From assembly GCF_038561935.1 (NCBI RefSeq), contig NZ_CP102770.1, positions 1,116,001-1,180,000 on the forward strand: a DNA stretch of 64,000 nt. Direction: 5' to 3'. Below the pieces are notes generated by a model. That model was given only the letters and a program-made list of their open reading frames with translations. It did not search any database and was not told the DNA's origin. Shown one piece after another: positions 18,995 to 27,499 of this stretch. A program made the translations under genes and the position numbers. The DNA is from Myxococcus stipitatus. Lineage in GTDB: Bacteria > Myxococcota > Myxococcia > Myxococcales > Myxococcaceae. The first letter of the stretch is position 1; each line of letters begins with the position of its first letter.

Positions 18995-19618
18995 CTACGG
19001 CTTGCGCGGGCTCACGGCCGGCGCGGAGAGCTCGGAGCCAATCTGCCGCCACTCCTGCGCGTAGGCGCCTCGGGTGAAGGCGCGCAGGTCCTCGCTCGTC
19101 ACGGCGCCTCGCGCCAGCGCGGTGTCCAGCGCGCGCACGACGGCGGCGCGGTGCGGCTGCTCGACGTAGGGGTTGCCCTCGCGGAACACCTCGCCGAAGA
19201 GCGACTCCAGGCGGCCGTCCTGCTTCAGCCGCTCGACGATGCGCGTCTGAGACATGGGCTCATCCGCGTGGGCGTGCAGCATGGCGGAGGCCATCCCGCC
19301 CTGCGCGTCGGCGTCGGGGAACTCGGAGAGCAGCTCCAGCTCCGCGTCCGCTCCGGCGATGGCCTGGGCGTGCGCGTCCGCGGCGAGCGACGTCAGCGCA
19401 CCGCTCAGGTCCGGCGTGCCGCGCGGAGGCGTCCGGCGGTCCGGCTCGAAGTCGCTGCGTCCCTGGAAGGGGCTCACCGCACGAGCTGTCGGGAGGTCCT
19501 TCTTTCCCGGGACTTGCTGGGCGCTCTTGGAGGCGGAGTCCGGCCGCTCCGTGCTGGAGCGCTCCGTGGAGGAGCCCTTCGGCGGGGACGTGCGGTTTCC
19601 ACCATCAATGCGCGACAT
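18995..19618 (-). CDS. Protein of unknown function
   Basis: A 207-residue protein with no signal peptide, membrane segment or recognised domain. The first 80 residues are Ser/Pro/Lys-rich and probably disordered. The rest is helical with many acidic and Ala residues (LTSLAADAHAQAIAGADAELELLSEFPD) and several short helices up to the C-terminus. The ATG at 19618 has a GGAG 9 bases upstream; an in-frame upstream extension exists but would be Pro-rich without an SD. It is the last of a leftward run that includes the esterase-like gene upstream, separated by 104 bases. Function not assignable. Confidence 0.6.
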   Translation of the reverse strand: MSRIDGGNRTSPPKGSSTERSSTERPDSASKSAQQVPGKKDLPTARAVSPFQGRSDFEPDRRTPPRGTPDLSGALTSLAADAHAQAIAGADAELELLSEFPDADAQGGMASAMLHAHADEPMSQTRIVERLKQDGRLESLFGEVFREGNPYVEQPHRAAVVRALDTALARGAVTSEDLRAFTRGAYAQEWRQIGSELSAPAVSPRKP

Positions 19619-19722
19619 GCATGCGCTCCAGGAAGACGGGGAGCCCTTTGGGGGCATGGCTCCGGGACGTCTCCAGGAGGTTATCGGGCCCCCCCGGCTC
19701 CAGTTGCGTCCCAAGTCGAAAA

Positions 19723-20787
19723 CTAGCGGCGCCTGGGCGACAGGACAGGGGGGAACAGGCACTCCAGCCCACGCACCACGTCATCCCTCCAGGCTGGATA
19801 GTTGTGTCCCCCACTGTATTCCCGGTACTCGACGCGGTGCCCCGAGGCCGTCAGCAGGGGGGCGAGCCGCTGGTTCCCCTCCAAGAGGACCTCGAAGCGA
19901 CCGCAGCTCATCCACACCCTCAGCGGGCGGCGGGGGACGTGCCGGGCCAGGTCGAAGACGACGAACTCGTGATTCTCCACGACGAAGGCGCCCGACTGGG
20001 TCAGCACCTGTCCGAAGACCTCCGGCGCGCGCAGCCCGGTGAACAGGGCCATGAGTCCCCCCAGGGACGCCCCCAGCACCGCGTGCGCGCCGGGGTGGTG
20101 CCGCTCGTCCAGCAGGGGCAGGTGGGCGCGGGCCAGGGGCAGCACCTTCCACAGCAGGAGGGCCACGGTGTACTCGCTGCACGCGTACTCCACGCCTCGC
20201 GTCATGCCGCCGTTGGAGACGAGCGCCAGGGCCACCGGGCGCATGCGCTCATCGGCGACGAGCGTGTCCACCAGCTCCGGCAGGCGCACGCGGCGCAGGT
20301 AGTCCTCGCCGTCGAACACCACCAGCAGCGGCACGGGCTCTCGCGTGGGCGGGGTGTACAGGTACACGGTGCGCTGGCCATCCAGGCCCACGTCGGACAT
20401 GTCCACGCGGTGCTGGGTGACGCGTCCCCGAGGCGCGCCCCGAGGTCTGCGCGCCGGCAGCGAAGGCCCCCCTTCCGGCATGTAGAACGCATGGTTCACG
20501 TCGCCGAAGCCGTTGTCGGAGACGCGGGGGTTGAAGTCGTCGCGCAGCCGCTGTCCGCGCGCGTCGAACAGCGCGTACTCGACATAGGCATCGCGAGGCA
20601 GCGCCAGCGAGCGGACCCAGAGCCCCGGCGCCACGCGCTCCAGGGCGAGGGGCTCCCCCCGCCAGTCCTGGAAGTCTCCCTGGAGGAACACGGGCCCCCG
20701 GCCGCGCCACACGAAGGTGGCCGTGTCTCCCGTGATGACGGGCGTCCCCTCGGCGCGCGCGCGTACTTCCAGCTCCCTGGCGTCCAT
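19723..20787 (-). CDS. Enterochelin-esterase-like alpha/beta hydrolase
   Basis: A 354-residue cytoplasmic protein without a signal peptide. The N-terminal third (about 15-100) resembles an early-set beta-sandwich (GPVFLQGDFQDW), the usual partner in Fes-like esterases. The hydrolase domain has VPLLVVFDGEDY, nucleophile elbow LGASLGGLMALF, QSGAFVVE and catalytic His in YSGGHNYPAW. The inferred reaction is cleavage of ester bonds in a carboxylic substrate such as a siderophore; the substrate cannot be read from sequence. It shares fold and motifs with the lipoprotein esterase at 2177-3595 but lacks its lipobox, so it works in the cytoplasm. It lies 11 bases downstream of the TIGR01777 oxidoreductase and may be cotranscribed with it. 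Confidence 0.83.
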   Translation of the reverse strand: MDARELEVRARAEGTPVITGDTATFVWRGRGPVFLQGDFQDWRGEPLALERVAPGLWVRSLALPRDAYVEYALFDARGQRLRDDFNPRVSDNGFGDVNHAFYMPEGGPSLPARRPRGAPRGRVTQHRVDMSDVGLDGQRTVYLYTPPTREPVPLLVVFDGEDYLRRVRLPELVDTLVADERMRPVALALVSNGGMTRGVEYACSEYTVALLLWKVLPLARAHLPLLDERHHPGAHAVLGASLGGLMALFTGLRAPEVFGQVLTQSGAFVVENHEFVVFDLARHVPRRPLRVWMSCGRFEVLLEGNQRLAPLLTASGHRVEYREYSGGHNYPAWRDDVVRGLECLFPPVLSPRRR

Positions 20788-20798
20788 GGCTCGTCAAC

Positions 20799-21704
20799 CT
20801 ATGACAGCAGGTGCCGCAGTGCTCCTTCCACCTCGGGGAAGCGGAAGGTGAAGCCCGCCTTCTGCGCGCGCGAAGGCAGCACGCGCTGACCCTCCACGAC
20901 GACCTTCGCCATCTCCCCCAGGGCCGCCTTCACCACGAAGGCGGGGACGTGAATCACCGACGGCCGTCCCAGCGCATGGCCCAGCGCGTGCGCGAAGGCC
21001 GCGTTGGTGACGGGCTGGGGCGCCGTGGCGTTGAAGGGGCCTTCCAGCGGCGTGTCCCCGAGCACGAAGCACAGGAGCGCCTGCGCGTCCTCGCGATGAA
21101 TCCAGCTCACGTACTGCCGGCCATTGCCGACGGGCCCTCCAGCGCCGAGGCGGAAAGGGGGCAGCATCTTGTGCAGCGCGCCGCCCTCGGGGTGCAGCAC
21201 CACGCCCATGCGCACCACGGCCGTGGAGATGTTCGCCTCCCGCGCGCGCGCCGCCTCCGCCTCCCATGCCACGCACACCCGCGCGAGGAAGTCGTCCCCG
21301 GGCGAGCTCTCCTCCGTCAGCGGCTCCGCCTCGCGCGCGCCTCCGTAGTAGCCGATGGCGGACGCGGACACGAAGCGCTTCACCGTGCCCGCCGCCTTCG
21401 CCGCCTCCACCAAGGACCGTGTCCCCTGTACCCGGCTGTCGTGGATGCGCTGTCTGGCATGCGCGTTCCACCGCTGCGCCACGGGCTCACCCGCCAGATG
21501 CAGCACCGCCTCCGCGCCGGCCAGGGCCTCCGGAGACACCGCCGTCCCCGTGTCGTACGCGGCCCCCGTCACCCCCGGAGGCAGCCGCTCCAGGGCCTTG
21601 GGCACGTCCCGCGCGAGCACGTGGACGTGGTGGCCCTGCCTCAACAAACCCTGGACAACGCCCACGCCCAGAAAGCCCGTGGCCCCCGTGACAGCCACCT
21701 TCAT
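20799..21704 (-). CDS. TIGR01777-family epimerase/oxidoreductase
   Basis: A 301-residue extended short-chain dehydrogenase of the TIGR01777 (YfcH/SulA-like) group. The N-terminal nucleotide-binding motif is VTGATGFLGVGVV. Then come VLHLAGEPVAQRWNAHARQRI, SASAIGYYGG (the SDR Ser and Tyr region) and the diagnostic VVRMGVVLHPEGGALHKMLPPFRLGAGGPVGNGRQ run; FNATAPQPVTN also matches the family. The physiological substrate is unknown. Its start overlaps the stop of the upstream thioredoxin-fold gene in an ATGA (21701-21704), so the two are translationally coupled. It reads away from the carotenoid operon. Confidence 0.88.
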   Translation of the reverse strand: MKVAVTGATGFLGVGVVQGLLRQGHHVHVLARDVPKALERLPPGVTGAAYDTGTAVSPEALAGAEAVLHLAGEPVAQRWNAHARQRIHDSRVQGTRSLVEAAKAAGTVKRFVSASAIGYYGGAREAEPLTEESSPGDDFLARVCVAWEAEAARAREANISTAVVRMGVVLHPEGGALHKMLPPFRLGAGGPVGNGRQYVSWIHREDAQALLCFVLGDTPLEGPFNATAPQPVTNAAFAHALGHALGRPSVIHVPAFVVKAALGEMAKVVVEGQRVLPSRAQKAGFTFRFPEVEGALRHLLS

Positions 21705-22264
21705 GGCGTGGCTCCCGGGGCCACGGGGGTCGTCAGGTCCACGCCCACCAGCTGGCTGAGCGCGGAGAAGAACGCCACCTGCTCCTCGGGCTTCATCCGC
21801 CCGGAGTGCCGGTAGACCACCGCGCCTCGCGCATCGAGCAACAGGACATTCGAGGTCTTCATGGGCAGGGACCATGGGGATGCACCCATCGCTCCGTCCA
21901 GGTCGACCAGGATGGGCACCCCCACCTTCTTTTCTTCATCCCTCACATAGGAGAGGGCAATCTGCCGTGCGGGGAAGAAGTCGAACGCCTTCAGGTTGGC
22001 CACCGCCACCACCCAGGCGGAGCCCAGCAGGTTCCGCTCACGCCCCCGCGCGAAGAGGTCCTCCTTCAGTCCCGCGTTGAGCGTGGTGGAGTCCCTGTCC
22101 TCGTAGAACAAGATGACCGGTTTGCCCCGCCACCGGGACAGCCGGACCGGGTCCCCGCTGGAAGTTCGTAACGCGGCATCGGGTGGGACGTCCGGTGGAT
22201 TGGATGCGAGAGCGGCCTGCGTGAGCAGGACCACTGCCAGCGTGCCGGTGATCCACAGCTTCAT
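21701..22264 (-). CDS. Exported thioredoxin-fold protein lacking cysteines
   Basis: A 187-residue protein with a signal peptide (hydrophobic residues 3-20, cleavage probably after ALA). The body (about 30-170) has a redoxin-like fold: RLSRWRGKPVILFYEDRDS, a KVGVPILVDLDG strand and NVLLLDARGAVVYRHSG with the typical final beta-hairpin. It contains no cysteine at all, so it cannot be a conventional thiol oxidoreductase; YtfJ-like proteins show similar loss. The function is unknown, possibly binding. It starts in the spacer shared with the carotenoid operon promoter and is divergent from it. The downstream oxidoreductase is joined by ATGA. Confidence 0.72.
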   Translation of the reverse strand: MKLWITGTLAVVLLTQAALASNPPDVPPDAALRTSSGDPVRLSRWRGKPVILFYEDRDSTTLNAGLKEDLFARGRERNLLGSAWVVAVANLKAFDFFPARQIALSYVRDEEKKVGVPILVDLDGAMGASPWSLPMKTSNVLLLDARGAVVYRHSGRMKPEEQVAFFSALSQLVGVDLTTPVAPGATP

Positions 22265-22280
22265 GGAAGGTGACCCCTAG

Positions 22281-22319
22281 TGGACAAGGTTTATACAGAC
22301 ATTAGACATAGCCTTGACA
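22281..22319 (+). promoter_or_regulatory. CarA/CarH operator: four TNNACA repeats at 11-bp spacing
   Basis: TGGACA (22281-22286), TATACA (22292-22297), TAGACA (22303-22308) and TTGACA (22314-22319) are spaced exactly 11 bp apart, one per helical turn. The Thermus CarH operator is made of tandem 11-bp direct repeats with TNNACA core, and CarA/CarH homologues are encoded at the end of this operon. The fourth repeat is also the -35 hexamer, so bound protein would block RNA polymerase. Confidence 0.75.
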
Positions 22320-22342
22320 AGCCATGGACGCAACGCTACCTC
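22314..22342 (+). promoter_or_regulatory. Predicted sigma70 promoter of the carotenoid operon
   Basis: Consensus -35 TTGACA (22314-22319), a 17-bp spacer, and a weak -10 (TACCTC, 22337-22342). Transcription would begin near 22349. This places the ATG at 22324 upstream of the transcript, so translation of crtE must begin later. Confidence 0.6.
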
Positions 22343-22380
22343 TGGAAGGACGGACAGCTGTGAAACTGGAGGAATCACCC

Positions 22381-23466
22381 GTGGCCCTTCCTCGTCTCGC
22401 GGTGTTGCCGTCCCCGGCGGAAGTCCCCCTGGAGCGGGCGTGGCTGTCGCTCATCCATGCGCAGGTGGAGGCGTCGTTGGGGGAGCTCTTCGAGCTGCCC
22501 GATGAGGTGGGCATCGACGCGCGCTGGTCTCGGGCGATGGAGGAGGCGAAGGCCTTCACGTTGCGCCCCGCGAAGCGGGTGCGGCCCCTGCTGGTGATGG
22601 CGGGGCACTGCCTGGCGCGAGGCACGCCCGTGGTTCCCTCCGAGCTGTGGCGCTTCGCCGCGGGGATGGAGCTGCTCCACACCTTCCTGCTCATCCACGA
22701 CGACATCGCGGACCGCGCCTCGCTGCGGCGCGGGGGCGCGGCGCTGCACCGCGTGCTGGCCCCGGGCCGCATGGGCGAGGACCTGGCGGTGGTGGTGGGA
22801 GACCACCTCTTCGCGCGCTCCTTGGAGGCGATGCTGGAGTCGGGGCTGCCGGGCGTGGCGAAGGTGGTGCGCCACTACCTGGCGGTGTGTCGGCACACGG
22901 CCGCGGGCCAGTACCTGGACCTGGCGCTGGGGCACGCGCCGCTGTCGGAGGTGTCGCTCTTCCAGGTGCTGCGCGTGGCCTATCTCAAGACGGCGCGCTA
23001 CGGCTTCTGCGCGCCCTTGGTGTGCGGCGGGATGCTGGGCGGCGCGAGCGCGGAGGTGCTCGAGGGCCTGGAGCGCGTGGGCCGCCACGTGGGGCTCGCG
23101 TACCAGCTCCAGGACGACGTGCTGGGGCTCTTCGGAGACTCGCGCGTCGCGGGCAAGGCGTCGGACGGGGACTTCATGCAGGGCAAGCGCACCTTCCCGG
23201 TGCTCGCGGCGCTGGCTCGGGCCACGCCGAGCGGGCGCGCGGAGCTGGAGGCGCTGTGGTCGCTGCCCGAGTCGGGCAAGGACGCGGAGGCGCTCCTGCG
23301 GGCACGGGCGCTGGTGGAGCAGTTCGGCGGTCGCGCGGCGTGTGAGCGGATGGTGGAGCGGAGCACCCGCGCCGCCCGGCGGGCGCTCCAGTCGCTGCCC
23401 AACTCCCATGGCGTGAGGGACTTGCTGGATGTCCTCATCGTCCACCTCTCGCGGCGTGTGTCTTGA
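22381..23466 (+). CDS. crtE: Geranylgeranyl diphosphate synthase
   Basis: A 361-residue trans-prenyltransferase that condenses farnesyl and isopentenyl diphosphates to GGPP, the carotenoid precursor. The first Asp-rich motif is HDDIAD (Asp107, Asp108, Asp111) and the second is LQDDVLG (Asp245, Asp246); the prenyltransferase signatures AKRVRPLL and LLHTFLLIHDDI are clear. The GTG at 22381 is chosen because GGAGGA sits 7 bases upstream; an ATG at 22324 lies between -35 and -10. It is the first gene of the 11-gene operon. The next gene starts 8 bases after its stop. Confidence 0.92.
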   Translation: MALPRLAVLPSPAEVPLERAWLSLIHAQVEASLGELFELPDEVGIDARWSRAMEEAKAFTLRPAKRVRPLLVMAGHCLARGTPVVPSELWRFAAGMELLHTFLLIHDDIADRASLRRGGAALHRVLAPGRMGEDLAVVVGDHLFARSLEAMLESGLPGVAKVVRHYLAVCRHTAAGQYLDLALGHAPLSEVSLFQVLRVAYLKTARYGFCAPLVCGGMLGGASAEVLEGLERVGRHVGLAYQLQDDVLGLFGDSRVAGKASDGDFMQGKRTFPVLAALARATPSGRAELEALWSLPESGKDAEALLRARALVEQFGGRAACERMVERSTRAARRALQSLPNSHGVRDLLDVLIVHLSRRVS

Positions 23467-23473
23467 GGAACCC

Positions 23474-25030
23474 ATGAGCGGACGCACGCAAGGCAGACGG
23501 GTGGTGGTGGTGGGCGCGGGCGTGGGAGGCCTGGCCGCGGCGGCGCGGCTGGCGCACCAGGGCTTCGAGGTGCAGGTCGTCGAGAAGACAGGGGCGCCGG
23601 GTGGGCGCTGCGGCCGGCTGCGAGTGGACGGGTTCACCTGGGACCTCGGTCCCACCATCGTGCTGATGCCGGAGGTGTTCGAGGAGACCTTCCGCGCGCT
23701 GGGCCGCCGAATCGAGGACTACCTGACGTTGCTCAAGTGCGAGCCGAACTACCGGCTGCACTTCCGGGATGGCTCGGACGTCACCTTCACCTCCGAGCTG
23801 TGCGCCATGGGACGCGAGCTGGAGCGGGTGGAGCCCGGCAGCTACGCGCGCTACCTCGCCTTCCTCGCGCGGGGACGTGTCCAGTACCGCACCAGCCTGG
23901 ACCACCTGGTGGGCCGCAACTACGCGGGCATCACCGACTACCTCTCGCCGCGAGTGCTGGCCCGCATCTTCCAGGTGCGCGCGCACCGCCGCATGTACTC
24001 GGACGTCAGCCGCTACTTCCGCGATGACCGGCTGCGCGCGGCGATGACGTTCCAGACGATGTACCTGGGCGTGTCTCCCTTCGAGTCGCCCGCGGTGTAT
24101 GGCCTCCTGCCCTTCACCGAGCTGGGCGTGGGCATCTGGTTTCCGAAGGGTGGGCTGTACGCCATTCCCCAGGCGCTGGAGCGGCTGGCGCTGGAGGAGG
24201 GCGTGCGCATCCACTACGGGACGCCGGTGGAGCGCATCCTCACGGAGGGCGGGCGCACCACGGGGGTCCGGTTGCAGGGCGGCGAGGTGATGGAGGCGGA
24301 TGCCGTGCTGTGCAACGCGGACCTGCCCTACGCCTACGAGAAGCTGCTGGACCCGGAGGCCACCCAGCTCAAGCGGCGCGAGAAGCTGCGCTACACGTCC
24401 AGCGGCTACATGCTCTACCTGGGGCTGCGGCGGAAGTACCCGGAGCTGCTGCACCACAACGTGGTGTTCGGCCGCGACTACCGGGGCTCGTTCGACGACA
24501 TCTTCGAGCGCTTCCGCGTGCCGGAGGACCCGAGCTTCTACGTCAACGCGCCCACGCGCACGGATGCGTCGATGGCGCCCGCGGGCAAGGACTCGCTCTA
24601 CGTGCTGGTGCCCGTGCCGCACCAGCATCCGTCGCTGGACTGGAAGGTGGAGGGGCCGAAGGTCCGCGCCAAGGTCTTCGCGCGGCTCGCGGAGCTGGGC
24701 TTTCCGAAGCTGGAGTCGGACATCGAGGTGGAGCGTGTCTTCACGCCCGATGACTGGGCGGGGACGTTCAACCTGGCGCGTGGCAGTGCGTTCGGCCTGG
24801 CGCAGAACTTCTTCCAGATTGGTCCCTTCCGGCCGTCGAACCAGGACGCGAAGGTGAAGAACCTCTTCTTCGTCGGGGCCTCGACCCAGCCGGGGACGGG
24901 GCTGCCCACGGTGCTCATCTCCGCGCGGCTGGTGACGGAGCGGCTGACGGACTGGGCGCGGGCGCGGGGCGTGACGCTGGTGTCTCGCGAGCGGGCGCCG
25001 ACGTCCGTGTCGAAGAAGGAGGCGGCGTGA
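23474..25030 (+). CDS. crtIb: Phytoene desaturase (first of two)
   Basis: A 518-residue FAD-dependent carotenoid desaturase. The N-terminal Rossmann motif is VVVVGAGVGGLAAAARLAHQG (split here as a GxGxxG pattern). The C-terminal flavin segment is NLFFVGASTQPGTGLPTVL, the CrtI-type signature. It inserts double bonds into phytoene at the membrane. Order and operon position match CrtIb of the Myxococcus xanthus carB operon, where two CrtI enzymes cooperate. The ATG at 23474 has GAGGA 4 bases upstream. The stop overlaps the crtB start as GTGA. Sequence alone does not separate phytoene from later desaturation steps. Confidence 0.9.
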   Translation: MSGRTQGRRVVVVGAGVGGLAAAARLAHQGFEVQVVEKTGAPGGRCGRLRVDGFTWDLGPTIVLMPEVFEETFRALGRRIEDYLTLLKCEPNYRLHFRDGSDVTFTSELCAMGRELERVEPGSYARYLAFLARGRVQYRTSLDHLVGRNYAGITDYLSPRVLARIFQVRAHRRMYSDVSRYFRDDRLRAAMTFQTMYLGVSPFESPAVYGLLPFTELGVGIWFPKGGLYAIPQALERLALEEGVRIHYGTPVERILTEGGRTTGVRLQGGEVMEADAVLCNADLPYAYEKLLDPEATQLKRREKLRYTSSGYMLYLGLRRKYPELLHHNVVFGRDYRGSFDDIFERFRVPEDPSFYVNAPTRTDASMAPAGKDSLYVLVPVPHQHPSLDWKVEGPKVRAKVFARLAELGFPKLESDIEVERVFTPDDWAGTFNLARGSAFGLAQNFFQIGPFRPSNQDAKVKNLFFVGASTQPGTGLPTVLISARLVTERLTDWARARGVTLVSRERAPTSVSKKEAA

Positions 25031-26043
25031 GCACCTCCACGGATGGGGCGCTGGTGCGCCAGGGGTACGCGTTGGCTCGGAAGGTGACGCGTCACCACGC
25101 GAAGAGCTTCTTCTTCGCGTCGTATCTGTTGTTCGGACAGCGCCGGAAGGCGGCGTTCGCGCTGTATGCGTTCTGCCGACGGCTCGACGACCTGGTGGAT
25201 GAGGCGGGGCCGGGGATGGAGGAGCTGTCCGTGCGGCTGGCTCGGGCGCGGAGCCGGGTGGCGGAGCTGTATGTGTCCATGCCGGAGCTGGCATCGGAGG
25301 AGCTGGGGCCGCCGGGGGAACGGCTCCAGGGTGGGGGAGCACGCTCGCCGTGGGACGCGGGGGAGTTCGCGGCGCTCGCGCATACGGTGCGGCACTACCG
25401 GATTCCGGAGCAGCCCTTCCAGGACCTCATCTCCGGCATGGAGATGGACCTGACGAAGCACCGCTATGCGACGTGGGCGGAGCTGGACCTCTACTGCTAC
25501 CGCGTGGCGGGTGTGGTGGGGTTGATGCTGACGCCGGTGCTGGGGTGCTCGGATGTGACGGCGCTGCGGCCGGCGGCGGACCTGGGCCGGGGCATGCAGC
25601 TGACGAACATCCTGCGCGACGTGCGCGAGGACCTGGAGCGAGGCCGGGTGTACCTGCCCGCCGAGGAGCTGGCCGCGTTCGGGCTGTCCGAGGAGGACCT
25701 GCGGCGAGGCACGGTGGATGCGCGGTGGCGGGACTTCATGCGCTTCCAGGTGGCTCGGGCGCGCTCGTACTACGCGAGGGCGGCGCAAGGGGTGCCTTCG
25801 CTGACGGGCTTCGGGAGCCAGCGGATGGTGCGGCTGATGGGCGCCATCTATGGCGACATCCTTCGCGACATCGAGGCGCGGGACTTCGACGTGTTCAGCG
25901 CGCGGGCGCATGTGACGACGAAGCGCAAGCTGGTGCTGGCCGCGGCGTCGTTCCTGCGTCCCGAGTCCGTGCTGCCCACGCTTCCCGAGGGCACGCGCGT
26001 GCCACTGCTTCCGGGGGTGCTGGAGGAGCGGCGTCATGGGTGA
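25027..26043 (+). CDS. crtB: Phytoene synthase
   Basis: A 338-residue squalene/phytoene synthase that joins two GGPP into phytoene. Visible signatures: HHAKSFFFAS, the first Asp-rich motif RLDDLVDE (Asp54, Asp55, Asp58), YCYRVAGVVG and the second motif QLTNILRDVREDLERGR, which together hold the Mg-diphosphate ions. The GTG start at 25027 overlaps the crtIb stop (GTGA) and the stop lies 8 bases inside crtIa, so it is tightly coupled both ways. Length and motifs are normal for the family. Confidence 0.95.
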   Translation: MSTSTDGALVRQGYALARKVTRHHAKSFFFASYLLFGQRRKAAFALYAFCRRLDDLVDEAGPGMEELSVRLARARSRVAELYVSMPELASEELGPPGERLQGGGARSPWDAGEFAALAHTVRHYRIPEQPFQDLISGMEMDLTKHRYATWAELDLYCYRVAGVVGLMLTPVLGCSDVTALRPAADLGRGMQLTNILRDVREDLERGRVYLPAEELAAFGLSEEDLRRGTVDARWRDFMRFQVARARSYYARAAQGVPSLTGFGSQRMVRLMGAIYGDILRDIEARDFDVFSARAHVTTKRKLVLAAASFLRPESVLPTLPEGTRVPLLPGVLEERRHG

Positions 26044-27499
26044 GGCGCGCAAGAGAGTCGCGGTGGTGGGGGGCGGCATCGGCGGGCTCACCGCCGCGGG
26101 GCTGTTGGCTCGGGATGGGCATGACGTGACCCTCTTCGAGGGCGGGGCCTCGCTGGGGGGCAAGGCCCAGGCCGTCACGGTGGATGGCGTGACGCTGGAC
26201 ACGGGGCCCACGCTGTTGACGTTGCCGGACCTGGTGCGGGGCACGTTCGAGCAGCTGGGCGCACTGGACCTGATGCCTCCGCTCACGGAGCTGAAGACGC
26301 AGTGTGCCTACCGGTTCGCGGATGGGAGCACGTTCACCGCGTTCAAGGAGCTGGAGCGCACCGTGGCGAGCGCCGACCGCGTGAGCCCAGGAGAGGGTGA
26401 AGGGCTTCGTGACTTCTTCGCCGAGGCCGAGGCCATCTGGAGGGCCGCGGGTGAGCCCTATCTGGAGGCGCCATTCGAGGGCATGGCCGGCTTCATGGGG
26501 CGCGTGGCTCGGCGGGGGATTGGCGCGGTGCTGGCGGGGATGCGGATGTCGTCCCTGCATGAGCTGGCCGTGAAGCACCTGCGCACGCCCCAGCTTCAGC
26601 AGTACGTGGGCCGCTTCGCGACCTACGTGGGGGCCTCGCCCTATGAAGCGAGCGCCGCCTTCGCGCTGATTCCGCACATCGAGCGGGCGATGGGGGTCCA
26701 CCATGCGCAAGGGGGCGTGGGCGCGCTGGTGGAGGCGCTGGGGCGCGCGGTGCGCAGGCTGGGGGTCACCGTGCATCTCCAGACGAAGGCGCGCTTCGAG
26801 CGCACCGGCGACGGCTATCGCGTGAGCGCGGGCGCGGAGGCCGCGGGCTTCGACAGCGTGGTGGTGAACGCGGACCCGCTGGAGTCGCTGCATCGCGGTG
26901 AGGAGTCGCTGGCGCTCTCCGGCTACGTGTTGTTGCTGGAGGTCGAAGGTCGCCCCTCGCTGCCGCACCACACGGTCCTCTTCGGTGGGGACTATCGGCG
27001 CGAGTTCGACGAGCTGTTCCGTGGGCAGCTCGCGTCGGACCCCACGGTGTACTTCTGCAACCCGTCCGCCTCGGACACCACCATGGCTCCGCCGGGCCGC
27101 ACGGGCCTGTTCGTCATGGTGAACGCACCGCCCTTGCCCGTGGGGGCCGGGAGGGCGGAGGCGGAGGCTCGCGCCTGGGAGCAGCACGGCGAGCGGGTGA
27201 AGGCGCAGATGTTCGAGAAGCTCTTCGCGCACTACCCGGAGCTGCGCGGACGCGTGCGGGTCCTCGGCCAGCGCTCGCCGGTGGACTTCGCGGCGCAGGG
27301 AGCGCCGGGCGGGTCCATCTATGGCTTCCTGCCTCACGGCAAGTTCGGTCCGTTCCGTCGTCCTCGCATCCGAGGCACCACGCCGGGCCTGTTCTTCGCG
27401 GGCGGGGGGACCCATCCCGGTGGGGGGGTGCCGCTGGTGATGTTGTCGGGGCGCTTCGCCGCGGAGCTGGCCTCGGTGCATCTGCGGAGGCGTGCATGA
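26036..27499 (+). CDS. crtIa: Phytoene/carotenoid desaturase (second of two)
   Basis: A 487-residue CrtI-like FAD oxidoreductase with the dinucleotide motif VVGGGIGGLTAAGLLARDG, TLDTGPTLLTLPDL near residue 50, and the C-terminal FFAGGGTHPGGGVPLVMLSG signature. It corresponds by position to CrtIa of the M. xanthus carB operon. Its divergence from crtIb suggests a division of labour: early phytoene desaturation versus a CrtD-like late step cannot be decided from sequence. It starts 8 bases before the crtB stop and its stop overlaps the crtC start (ATGA). Confidence 0.88.
   Translation: MGEARKRVAVVGGGIGGLTAAGLLARDGHDVTLFEGGASLGGKAQAVTVDGVTLDTGPTLLTLPDLVRGTFEQLGALDLMPPLTELKTQCAYRFADGSTFTAFKELERTVASADRVSPGEGEGLRDFFAEAEAIWRAAGEPYLEAPFEGMAGFMGRVARRGIGAVLAGMRMSSLHELAVKHLRTPQLQQYVGRFATYVGASPYEASAAFALIPHIERAMGVHHAQGGVGALVEALGRAVRRLGVTVHLQTKARFERTGDGYRVSAGAEAAGFDSVVVNADPLESLHRGEESLALSGYVLLLEVEGRPSLPHHTVLFGGDYRREFDELFRGQLASDPTVYFCNPSASDTTMAPPGRTGLFVMVNAPPLPVGAGRAEAEARAWEQHGERVKAQMFEKLFAHYPELRGRVRVLGQRSPVDFAAQGAPGGSIYGFLPHGKFGPFRRPRIRGTTPGLFFAGGGTHPGGGVPLVMLSGRFAAELASVHLRRRA

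Noticed and set aside
22324-22326. ATG 22324 as crtE start
   Set aside because: It lies between -35 and -10 of the promoter and has no SD; GTG 22381 has GGAGGA at ideal spacing.
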